Shown here piece by piece: positions 51,807 through 59,121 of a DNA stretch of 64,000 bases. Both the position numbers and the translations under genes were made by a program. Below the pieces are notes generated by a model. That model ran no database searches. It was not told the DNA's origin and saw nothing but the letters and a program-made list of their open reading frames with translations. Each line of letters begins with the position of its first letter. Position 1 is the stretch's first letter. The stretch is from contig CALXKL010000002.1 of NCBI GenBank assembly GCA_944388965.1, positions 186,001 through 250,000 of the forward strand. The letters are read 5' to 3'. The DNA comes from an uncultured Spirochaetales bacterium (lineage in GTDB: Bacteria > Spirochaetota > Spirochaetia > Sphaerochaetales > Sphaerochaetaceae).

Positions 51807-54371
51807 TCAGCAGGTCGCCCCGCCGACTACATTCTTCTTGAGCACGGCCTCCTTGTCAATCCTGGAGTTGAAGAGCCTGTCCTCGACATGTTCCAGCCCG
51901 AGCCTGTTGACCGTGTCGGCGAAGCGCTCGCCGCTGATGCCTTCGTCACGGAACAGGAGTATGGCGTTCTCCACCACCTGCACCACTTCGTCCTCGCTGT
52001 GGAGGATGCGGCTCAGCCGCTTGCCCATCTCTACCTTCTTGCCCCATCTTCCTCCGACGTATACCGCATAGCCTCCGACATACGACGAGGTGACGCCGAA
52101 GGGGCACTTGTCCAGACAGCGCCCGCAGTGGTTGCACTGCGCTTCGTCCACCACCAGCCTGCCGTCCTCGACGTGGGCGATGCGGATCGGACATGACTTC
52201 TCCACCTGGCAGACCCTGCAGCCGCGGCACCTGTCCATGTCGAACGAGACCAGACGCTGACCCACGATGCCGATGTCGTTGAGACTGGGCTTGACGCAGT
52301 TGTTGGGGCATCCGCCGACCGCGATCTTGAACTTGTGCGGAAGCGACACGTCGTGCCAGCCGACGTAGAAGGTCTCATGAAGCCTCTCGGAGAGGGCGAA
52401 GGTGTCTATCAGACCGTACTGGCAGGTCGTACCCTTGCACGAGACGACCGGACGAACCCTGCTTCCGGTCCCTCCGGTCTCGAGTCCATGCTCCTTGAGG
52501 AACGCGATCAGAGGCTCGATGTCGGAGTACTGCACGCCCTGTATCTCGAGCGTGAGGCGGGTGGTCATGGTCACCTCCCCGCTACCCCACCGCTGTGCCG
52601 CCTCGGCGATGGCCTTCTGCTCATCGGCCGTGATCTTGCCGTTCCGGGTTATGACACGCACGTTGAAATGGTCTGGCTGTCTCTTGTCCTGCAGACAGCC
52701 AAGGCCCTTGACGCGCTTCACCTCCTCCGGAGGAACCACTCCTGCAAAGTCCACCCGTACGTCGTTGAACGTCATGCCGCCCTCGAGCACTCTGGTGGCC
52801 GTATAGCCGAAGGCCTTCAGCCTGTTCTGGAGGAAGTAGCCACGCTTGCCGCGGGCACATACCAGCAGCAGCCTGTCGTCCTTGCCAAGCCCCTCCACGG
52901 GTCCGTCGACCTTGCCCAGGTCCACCCATGTCGCTCCGGGTATGGTCCTCTCGGGCATGACGTCGACCACCTTGTATCCGGCGGCCCTGGTCGCGGCGTA
53001 TTCGGCGGGCGTCATCGTCTCGAGCTGTCCCAGGATCTTGTTCTCAAGCACACAGCAGATCTGGACGAACGGGCTTATGGCGGTGGAGAACGGAGGGGCG
53101 TAGGAGAAGTCCATCGAGTCGAAGTCCTCCACCTTCATGCCCTTCGACACAGCCACCACGGCTATGTCGTTCATCTTGTCCACCGCCCCCGCTCCTAGCA
53201 CCTGGAAGCCGAGGATGCGATGTGTCTTGCGCTCGGCTATCATCTTCATGATGAAGAACGACGAGCCCGCGTAATAGTGCGCCTTGTCGTCGGTGACGGC
53301 CACGGCGCTGACCACATCGTAGCCTTCCTTGACCGCCGCCTCCTCGGTCAGCCCCGTACGGGCGGCGTTGAGAGTGTCCAGAAGTCTGACGACCCCTGTT
53401 CCGAGGGCTCCGGGATAGACATCGTCACGGCCTGCGACCGACTTGGCAAGGACCCTCGCACCGAGGTTCGCCGTGGAGCCCATCGCCGAATACATCCTCC
53501 TGCCGGTGATCCGGCTGGTCACAAGCGCACAGTCGCCTGCGGCGTATACGTCGTCGATGTTCGTCCTCATGTGTCCGTCGACGACGATGGCTCCCTTCTC
53601 CATCTCGATTCCGCTGCCTTCCAGGAAGGCGGTGGCGGGTCTGACCCCGAGCGCGAGGATGAGCATGTCGGCAGGAAGGACGGCCTTGTCCGTTCGCACC
53701 GCACCGACTCTGCCATCTCCTTCCACTCCTTCGAGCCTGGTACCAGTCATCACCCTGATGCCTGCCTCCTCGATGCGACGGCGGGCCCAGGTGGCCATCT
53801 CGTCGTCGAAGGCGCTTGGCATGATGTTGCCGGCCATGTCGATGACGGTCACGGACAGTCCTGCGGCCTTGAGGTTCTCGGCCACCTCCAGACCTATGAA
53901 TCCGGCTCCGGCGACCACGGCACGGCGCACGCCCTCGGCATGGGCCCGGTCGCGTATCGCCTGTGCATCATCCGGAGTCCTCACACTGAAGACTCCATCG
54001 AGATCCACGCCTGGAACCGGAGGGACGATGCTCGATGCACCTGTGGCTATGACGAGACGGTCATACGACTCGTCCCTCTTCTGTCCGCCATGCACATAGG
54101 TGACGGTCTTCGATGGGAAGTCCACGCCTGTGACCTCCGCCCCTGTGACGACCTCGACGCCGGTGAGTGCGCTGAACTTCTCCGGCGTATTGACTATCAG
54201 GTCCTCCCTGTCCTCTATGACCGAGGATATGTAATAAGGCAGACCGCATCCTGCGTAGGAGATGTCCTGGCCCTTCGTCAGGAGCCTTACATGGGCGCTC
54301 CTGTCCTCCCTCTTCAACTTGGCCGCCGCCTTTGTACCGGCAGCAACTCCTCCGATCACTATCACCTTCAT
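51807..54371 (-). CDS. CoA-disulfide reductase / rhodanese / siroheme-reductase-like fusion
   Basis: An 854-residue protein with three joined modules. Residues 1 to about 445 are a CoA-disulfide-reductase-type flavoprotein: GGVAAGTKAAAKL, active Cys42 in SYAGCGLPYY, NAD motif VAGAGFIGLEVAENL, and YAAGDCA. Residues about 455-535 are a rhodanese with active Cys in LLLVCARGKRG (about 504). From about 555 follow a sulfite/nitrite-reductase ferredoxin-like half domain, the siroheme/4Fe-4S cysteines CKGTTC and GGCPNNCVKP (about 643 and 685), then two [4Fe-4S] ferredoxin sets CRGCRVCQVEKSC and CNHCGRCLDKCPFG. Persulfide and sulfite/sulfur reduction in one chain is the natural inference. A GAGG site precedes the ATG. 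CoADR-rhodanese fusions are known; the added AsrC-like part is unusual. Confidence 0.88.
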   Translation of the reverse strand: MKVIVIGGVAAGTKAAAKLKREDRSAHVRLLTKGQDISYAGCGLPYYISSVIEDREDLIVNTPEKFSALTGVEVVTGAEVTGVDFPSKTVTYVHGGQKRDESYDRLVIATGASSIVPPVPGVDLDGVFSVRTPDDAQAIRDRAHAEGVRRAVVAGAGFIGLEVAENLKAAGLSVTVIDMAGNIMPSAFDDEMATWARRRIEEAGIRVMTGTRLEGVEGDGRVGAVRTDKAVLPADMLILALGVRPATAFLEGSGIEMEKGAIVVDGHMRTNIDDVYAAGDCALVTSRITGRRMYSAMGSTANLGARVLAKSVAGRDDVYPGALGTGVVRLLDTLNAARTGLTEEAAVKEGYDVVSAVAVTDDKAHYYAGSSFFIMKMIAERKTHRILGFQVLGAGAVDKMNDIAVVAVSKGMKVEDFDSMDFSYAPPFSTAISPFVQICCVLENKILGQLETMTPAEYAATRAAGYKVVDVMPERTIPGATWVDLGKVDGPVEGLGKDDRLLLVCARGKRGYFLQNRLKAFGYTATRVLEGGMTFNDVRVDFAGVVPPEEVKRVKGLGCLQDKRQPDHFNVRVITRNGKITADEQKAIAEAAQRWGSGEVTMTTRLTLEIQGVQYSDIEPLIAFLKEHGLETGGTGSRVRPVVSCKGTTCQYGLIDTFALSERLHETFYVGWHDVSLPHKFKIAVGGCPNNCVKPSLNDIGIVGQRLVSFDMDRCRGCRVCQVEKSCPIRIAHVEDGRLVVDEAQCNHCGRCLDKCPFGVTSSYVGGYAVYVGGRWGKKVEMGKRLSRILHSEDEVVQVVENAILLFRDEGISGERFADTVNRLGLEHVEDRLFNSRIDKEAVLKKNVVGGATC

Positions 54372-54427
54372 TGAAAACCTCGCCGATGGTGGGATTGTAC
54401 CACCTGTGGTGTTTTGAGGACAGGGTG

Positions 54428-55462
54428 TCAGACAACGACCCTGATGTCCTCCTCGAAGTCGATGTCGTAGAGTCCGAGCGTCTGTCCGGACTCCAGGCGC
54501 CTGAGTGCCTCCTTGCAGGAATAGGAACTTATCCTCCTGTTGCCGTACGGGGAGAAGTAGTACGTGCGGCTCTCTGCACACATGACGCTGGTGCACAGCG
54601 TCTTCTCGCACTCCGGCGAACCCTCCTTTGCGACCAGCATCCCCTCCGGCACATGGACGATGCTGAACGTATCGAACATGCGCGACACTCCCTCCTTCTC
54701 ACTGGAGCCCGGGGTTGCATAGTTCTTGGCGAATGCCAGACGCACGAAACGGTCGGGGGAGGAGAATCCTCCGGGAAGGCCGAAGCTGCCTCCGGTTCCG
54801 GATCCGAACGTGGAGATGCTGCGTCCCAGCAGGTCGCGTGGCGGAGTGTGGACGTTCGAGACCGCGACATAGTTCTTGAGATTCGTGTACTGCCACTCGT
54901 AGCCGGGGGCGTTGGTCATGACTCCGATCGTGTCGCGGTGCACTCTGATGCCGCCCTCGTCCGGTTCGATTATGATCGCCTCGCCGCTTTCGTCGCTGAA
55001 GAGATAGTGCACGCTCATGTGGGCCGAGAAGATGGGCTCTCCCGTCAGATTGATGCCACCTGCGGCACGGGCGACCTCCTCCACGCTTTTGCAGGTGCCC
55101 AGCATGTATGGCACAAGGAAGGCCGGATGCAGGTCAAGCCTGCCATTCCCCTTCTGCGTATCGTAGTGTCCATAGCCGGGATAGTTCTGGAGCGTACCCA
55201 TCAGGCCATGCTCGCTGACGCCGTCTGTGAAGATGGGAGAGGTCGAACCTTGTATGGCGTTGCCGATGAAGCCGTGATCCAGCCTGATCCGTCGCGTTCC
55301 ATCACCCGGGCCGACGGCCAGTTCATAGCCAGGGGCGACCAGTGTGATCCTGTTGGCCTTCAGGTCACCGAACATGTCGTAGGTGCGGCCCAGAAGGTGC
55401 CTTCCATCCGCAGTGTGCCAGCTGAAGCCGGAACATCCTATCGATAAAGGTCGTTCATTCAT
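54428..55462 (-). CDS. Choloylglycine-hydrolase-family amidase (Ntn hydrolase)
   Basis: A 344-residue linear-amide C-N hydrolase of the bile salt hydrolase / penicillin V acylase family. The catalytic Cys10 starts the mature chain in CSGFSWHTADG, then GRTYDMF (Arg, Asp), TNAPGYEWQYTNLKNY (Asn) and the late Arg in SPDRFVRLAF are visible. A 9-residue propeptide precedes the Cys; no secretion signal is evident. Substrates could be conjugated bile salts, N-acyl amino acids or acyl-homoserine lactones; I cannot choose. It is transcribed leftward before the fusion reductase, with a 56-base gap. Confidence 0.86.
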   Translation of the reverse strand: MNERPLSIGCSGFSWHTADGRHLLGRTYDMFGDLKANRITLVAPGYELAVGPGDGTRRIRLDHGFIGNAIQGSTSPIFTDGVSEHGLMGTLQNYPGYGHYDTQKGNGRLDLHPAFLVPYMLGTCKSVEEVARAAGGINLTGEPIFSAHMSVHYLFSDESGEAIIIEPDEGGIRVHRDTIGVMTNAPGYEWQYTNLKNYVAVSNVHTPPRDLLGRSISTFGSGTGGSFGLPGGFSSPDRFVRLAFAKNYATPGSSEKEGVSRMFDTFSIVHVPEGMLVAKEGSPECEKTLCTSVMCAESRTYYFSPYGNRRISSYSCKEALRRLESGQTLGLYDIDFEEDIRVVV

Positions 55463-55537
55463 CGTGGATATCCTCCTTCCACCAGTCTACACCCGTATGG
55501 GCGGCTGGCGGAAGAAGACCATGCCCCCTGGCCTCTC

Positions 55538-55566
55538 TGGAACAGAATGCCTCATTCTGCTAGATT
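55538..55566 (+). promoter_or_regulatory. lrgAB promoter with an inverted repeat filling its spacer
   Basis: TGGAAC (55538-55543), 17-base spacer, TAGATT (55561-55566). Almost the whole spacer is a perfect inverted repeat: CAGAATG (55543-55549), CCT, CATTCTG (55553-55559). A repressor bound there would cover the promoter. Confidence 0.5.
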
Positions 55567-55594
55567 CCAACTCGTCTTCAAAGGAGAATAAGCA

Positions 55595-55951
55595 ATGAGC
55601 ATCCTTGCCCAGATGGCGATCGTGTTCGCCACATGTCTTGCAGGAGAGGCACTCAGCGCCATCCTGCCATTCCCCTTCCCTTCGTCGATAGCGGCGATGC
55701 TTCTTCTGCTGGCCGCACTGTGGACCGGAATCCTGAAGGTCGAGCACATACGGCAGAAGAGCGACTTCCTGCTGTCGAACATGTCATTCTTCTTCATCCC
55801 CGCAGGCGTCAGGGTCATCGAGCACCTGTCTCTCGTCTCGGCCATCTGGTGGCGCTTCATCGTCGTCGTTGTCGTCTCCACCGTGGCCGTGTTCCTGGCC
55901 AGTGCGCTCGCCGCAGGCCTTGCCATGCGCTTCGGGAGGAGGAGACGATGA
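55595..55951 (+). CDS. lrgA: LrgA/CidA-family holin-like protein
   Basis: A 118-residue membrane protein with four hydrophobic helices. The family signs are the N-terminal LAGEALSAILPFPFPSSIAAMLLLL, a basic loop and LLSNMSFFFIPAGVRVIEH. It is thought to act with LrgB in export of small metabolites such as pyruvate or in control of murein hydrolases. AAAGGAG is the ribosome site. Its stop overlaps lrgB by 4 bases. Confidence 0.9.
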   Translation: MSILAQMAIVFATCLAGEALSAILPFPFPSSIAAMLLLLAALWTGILKVEHIRQKSDFLLSNMSFFFIPAGVRVIEHLSLVSAIWWRFIVVVVVSTVAVFLASALAAGLAMRFGRRRR

Positions 55952-56631
55952 GGGAGGCCGTATTCTCTTCGCCGTTCTTCGGCATCACGTTGTCGCTTGC
56001 TGCATACTGCATAGGCGTCATGATCTGCAGGAGGACGTCCCTTGCCATATGCAATCCCCTGCTGATCAGCTACCTGATCATCATCCCGACTCTGCTTCTG
56101 GCAGGCATTCCGCTGGAATGGTATGAAAACGGAGGGGACCTCATCGACATGTTCCTCTCCCCAGCCACGGCGGTGCTGGCCCTCACCGTCTATCGCCAGA
56201 GGAAGCTCGTAAGGCGGCATATCATCGCGATAGCGGCAGGCACGGTCGCCGGATGCGTCACCTCCATCACGACGGTCTACGCGATGTGCCGTCTGCTCTC
56301 TCTGGACGGAATCGTCACCGCATCGCTCCTGCCCAAGAGCATCACGACGCCCATGGCCATCGCCGTATCGCAGTCCCTCGGTGGAATCGGACCGCTGACG
56401 GTCCTCGCCGTGATCTTCACAGGAATACTCGGAAGCATCCTCGCCCCGTTGCTGACCAGGGTCTTCAGGATACGTGACGAGGTCGTCCAGGGCATCGCGA
56501 TCGGAGCCTCCAGCCATGCCGTCGGTACGGGAAAGGCGATCGAAATGGGCGAGATACAGGGGGCCATGTCGTCCATCTCGCTTGTCATATCAGGCATCCT
56601 GACGGTTCTCGTGAGCATACCGTTTTCCTGA
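55948..56631 (+). CDS. lrgB: LrgB-family protein
   Basis: A 227-residue protein with about six hydrophobic segments. The family core SLLPKSITTPMAIAVSQSLGG and the C-terminal IAIGASSHAVGTGKAIEMG are diagnostic of LrgB. The ATG at 55948 overlaps the lrgA stop (ATGA), with GGAGGAGG before it. It is the partner of LrgA in the inner membrane. Confidence 0.94.
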   Translation: MREAVFSSPFFGITLSLAAYCIGVMICRRTSLAICNPLLISYLIIIPTLLLAGIPLEWYENGGDLIDMFLSPATAVLALTVYRQRKLVRRHIIAIAAGTVAGCVTSITTVYAMCRLLSLDGIVTASLLPKSITTPMAIAVSQSLGGIGPLTVLAVIFTGILGSILAPLLTRVFRIRDEVVQGIAIGASSHAVGTGKAIEMGEIQGAMSSISLVISGILTVLVSIPFS

Positions 56632-56672
56632 GGGGACTCGAAAAAGCGCTGCATGTGCGCTATATTCAGGCC

Positions 56673-57281
56673 ATGGGAAAAAGACTGTCGATCATCGTTC
56701 TGCTGACTTCACTCGTCCTCTCCTTTGCAACGGCGCAGGAAGCACCTGCCGTGCCTCCGATATACAGCTATGCATCCATGAGCTCGGGCTACGGTGCACT
56801 CCTGTCCGACCAGCCGTATGTCCAGGCCATCCCGCTCGGCGTGCAGACGGGCGTGCTGTCCAACAGCGACGACGGACGCCTGGCGCTGGGCTTCGGCACG
56901 AGGATGGACATGGAATTCGGCATCACGGACGGCTCGGACTTCTCGCTCGACATGCTGATGGGCATGGAGTGCATGTACCGCTTCAGCCGGAACGTCGCCC
57001 TCGACTTCATGTTCGGCCTCGCCGTGGGCATCGTCGACACGGCCTCCACTTTGGACGATGTGGTTACGCTGGGACCGGGAGCGGCAGCGCTCGTTCGCTT
57101 CACTCCAAGCCATATGAACCTCGTATCACTGGACATCGGCATGGCGGCATACGCACACATCGGCATCGATGCCGACTACATCGGCGCTTCTCTAGTGCCG
57201 TTCATAGGCATCACGTTCGACTTCACCGGATTCCCGTATCTCGCACTGCCGCATTATGCAGCGCACATCCTGGTCTACTGA
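56673..57281 (+). CDS. Exported beta-barrel-like envelope protein 1
   Basis: A 202-residue protein with a signal peptide (MGKRLSIIVLLTSLVLSFATAQ). The mature chain consists of alternating amphipathic strands (RLALGFGTRMDMEFGITDG, FSLDMLMGMECMYRF, VALDFMFGLAVGIVD) and ends with VY, with an aromatic terminal residue as in outer-membrane barrels. No family is recognised. There is no ribosome site; a TATATT box ends 6 bases before the ATG. The next gene, which is of similar type, starts 11 bases after its stop. Confidence 0.72.
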   Translation: MGKRLSIIVLLTSLVLSFATAQEAPAVPPIYSYASMSSGYGALLSDQPYVQAIPLGVQTGVLSNSDDGRLALGFGTRMDMEFGITDGSDFSLDMLMGMECMYRFSRNVALDFMFGLAVGIVDTASTLDDVVTLGPGAAALVRFTPSHMNLVSLDIGMAAYAHIGIDADYIGASLVPFIGITFDFTGFPYLALPHYAAHILVY

Positions 57282-57292
57282 GGGAGGAGAAG

Positions 57293-57865
57293 ATGAAGAG
57301 AATCATCCTGGCCGCACTGCTGGTCATATGCTCGGCGGCCGCGCTTCCGGCATTCGACAACACCACGTACCTGGGACTCAGCGCAGGCAGCAGCGTCGAC
57401 CGGTACGACGACACGGGCCGCGGTCAGATGGTGTACGGAGCCACCGTGTTCGGAGAGCTGCTGTTCGAAGACGACTGGTACGGCATATCGTTCCAGGCCA
57501 GCGCGCTTTCAAACTTCTCCAGCGACCTGCCAAGCCTGAACGTCTCCGGAGGACTCGGAGTGAGCATAAAGGCCCGCATGGGCAGGTTCTCCCTCACATT
57601 CATGCCGGGCTTCAGCCTCAGGGCCGACTCCAGACCGGCCTTCCGTCAGGCCGACTTCTACACGGGCGTGTACCTGGAGACGGTTGCATCCTTCAAGGTG
57701 TCGCAGAGCTTCGCCCTGTTCGCCGCCTGGGACGCCTCGTACTACTTCCACCAGATCGGAGAGAGGGGGACCAGGTCCTTCGCCCTGACGAACACCGTCA
57801 CGCTCGGCATGGGATACCAGTGGGACCCCTCCAGTCCCGACCAGAGGCGGTACGTGGTGTACTGA
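57293..57865 (+). CDS. Exported beta-barrel-like envelope protein 2
   Basis: A 190-residue protein with signal peptide MKRIILAALLVICSAAALPA and strand-rich mature part (TYLGLSAGSSVDRYDD, GRFSLTFMPGFSLRAD, LTNTVTLGMGYQWD) ending VVY. It resembles small spirochaetal outer-membrane beta-barrel proteins, but I recognise no named family. GAGGGAGGAG is the ribosome site. It may be a pair with the previous gene. Several other in-frame Met positions upstream lie in the preceding gene and are not used. Confidence 0.72.
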   Translation: MKRIILAALLVICSAAALPAFDNTTYLGLSAGSSVDRYDDTGRGQMVYGATVFGELLFEDDWYGISFQASALSNFSSDLPSLNVSGGLGVSIKARMGRFSLTFMPGFSLRADSRPAFRQADFYTGVYLETVASFKVSQSFALFAAWDASYYFHQIGERGTRSFALTNTVTLGMGYQWDPSSPDQRRYVVY

Positions 57866-57871
57866 CCTGTC

Positions 57872-59071
57872 CTATTCCTGGTTCTTCCTCATCAGCTTCT
57901 CTGCAAGCGTTCTGAGAGACGAGAACGTGTAGTCGCACGGGATGAGTGCATAGCTCTTGGTGCGCTTGAGCACCAGCGCCCCCGGCTCCTTCTCCAGCGA
58001 ATAGAATCCAGACGATATCCTGGGGTTGTCGTAGCTGGCGAAGGCCTGTGCGGACACGAGGTCGATCCACTGTCCCGGCTTGAGCACGTATGATGTGGGC
58101 GACTGGAAGGCGCCATGATGGTCCAGTCTCCCATGGCCCAGCGTAAGGCTGAACACCTGCGGGGTCCCTCCTTCATAGAGGGCCCAGGGACTGTCCATCC
58201 GGCCCAGGAGGTTCATCGCGATGTCGATGTCCGGACATTTCATCACGCTGTCGTCGAATCTGCTCGACGGCGTCGGGAAGAGCACCATGTAGACCATCTG
58301 GAGACGGGGGTTTATCACACTGATCCATCCCAGCTCCTCGCCATGGGCGACCTCGCCCGCAAGATAGTCGTACGAACCGGTGGCGCCTGGTATGTACGAC
58401 GCGTCGAGAGGCATTCCGTTGATGGACGGCGCGTGGCGCAGGTCGTTGAAGTGGACACCGCTGCGCAGACGATTGAAAGCGACCTCCCTGAAGTTGGGGC
58501 TGTAGGCGGAGAACGTAGCAGGAACGGTGTTGATGAAACATCCCGACTCCAGGAACGGAGGAGAGAGCATGGTATGGACTCCGGCGTTGTATGTCAGGTC
58601 CTCGTCACCGGTGTTGACCAGTCTGACCAGCGTATACAGGACAGGATGGTCGCTCAGGAGCATGTCGACCTTGGTCGCATGATAGCGGTTGTGCTCCTGC
58701 CGGCTCTTCATCTCGCTCAGCCTCCACAGACCCCCGCTCTCTCCATCCGAGCCGTAGCGGCGGACCATCCAGTATGTATTGCTGGTCAGGATGCTGTCCT
58801 CGTCCTTCGACGGGAACGTGATGTAGATGCCTCCAGCCTGGTAGAAGCTCTGGCGGCTCTTCCACCAGTCGGCGTTCTGGTCGCTGAGGACCCCGATTCC
58901 ACGGCCGCGGAAATACGGCAGGCTGAGCGCGTTGACGTAGCCGCCCTGGACACAGCGTGCAGACAGCTCTATGGCGACCTCGCCCTGGTCCTCGATGAGG
59001 GCCCTGACGAGATTGTTGCTCATGTACGTCGCGTTGCGCGACTCCCACAGGGGTATGCGCCTTATATCCAT
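57872..59071 (-). CDS. Mutarotase-like (aldose 1-epimerase superfamily) protein
   Basis: A 399-residue cytoplasmic all-beta protein. The opening MDIRRIPLWESRNATYMSNNLVRALIEDQG, repeated pairs such as GGIYITFPSK and SLTLGHGRLDHHG, and its size suggest the galactose-mutarotase-like beta-supersandwich, but key His residues of aldose 1-epimerase are not confidently aligned. It is divergent from the GH36-like gene over a 50-base gap, which suggests a shared sugar substrate. Another carbohydrate-binding role is equally possible. Confidence 0.5.
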   Translation of the reverse strand: MDIRRIPLWESRNATYMSNNLVRALIEDQGEVAIELSARCVQGGYVNALSLPYFRGRGIGVLSDQNADWWKSRQSFYQAGGIYITFPSKDEDSILTSNTYWMVRRYGSDGESGGLWRLSEMKSRQEHNRYHATKVDMLLSDHPVLYTLVRLVNTGDEDLTYNAGVHTMLSPPFLESGCFINTVPATFSAYSPNFREVAFNRLRSGVHFNDLRHAPSINGMPLDASYIPGATGSYDYLAGEVAHGEELGWISVINPRLQMVYMVLFPTPSSRFDDSVMKCPDIDIAMNLLGRMDSPWALYEGGTPQVFSLTLGHGRLDHHGAFQSPTSYVLKPGQWIDLVSAQAFASYDNPRISSGFYSLEKEPGALVLKRTKSYALIPCDYTFSSLRTLAEKLMRKNQE

Positions 59072-59100
59072 TTGCCAACCCGCTTGCGTAATTGTATCAT
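59072..59100 (+). promoter_or_regulatory. Promoter of the GH36-like gene
   Basis: TTGCCA (59072-59077), 17-base spacer, TATCAT (59095-59100). The ATG 59122 follows, with AAGGA about 10 bases before it. Confidence 0.6.
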
Positions 59101-59121
59101 ATCCCCAAGGACATCTTTTAC

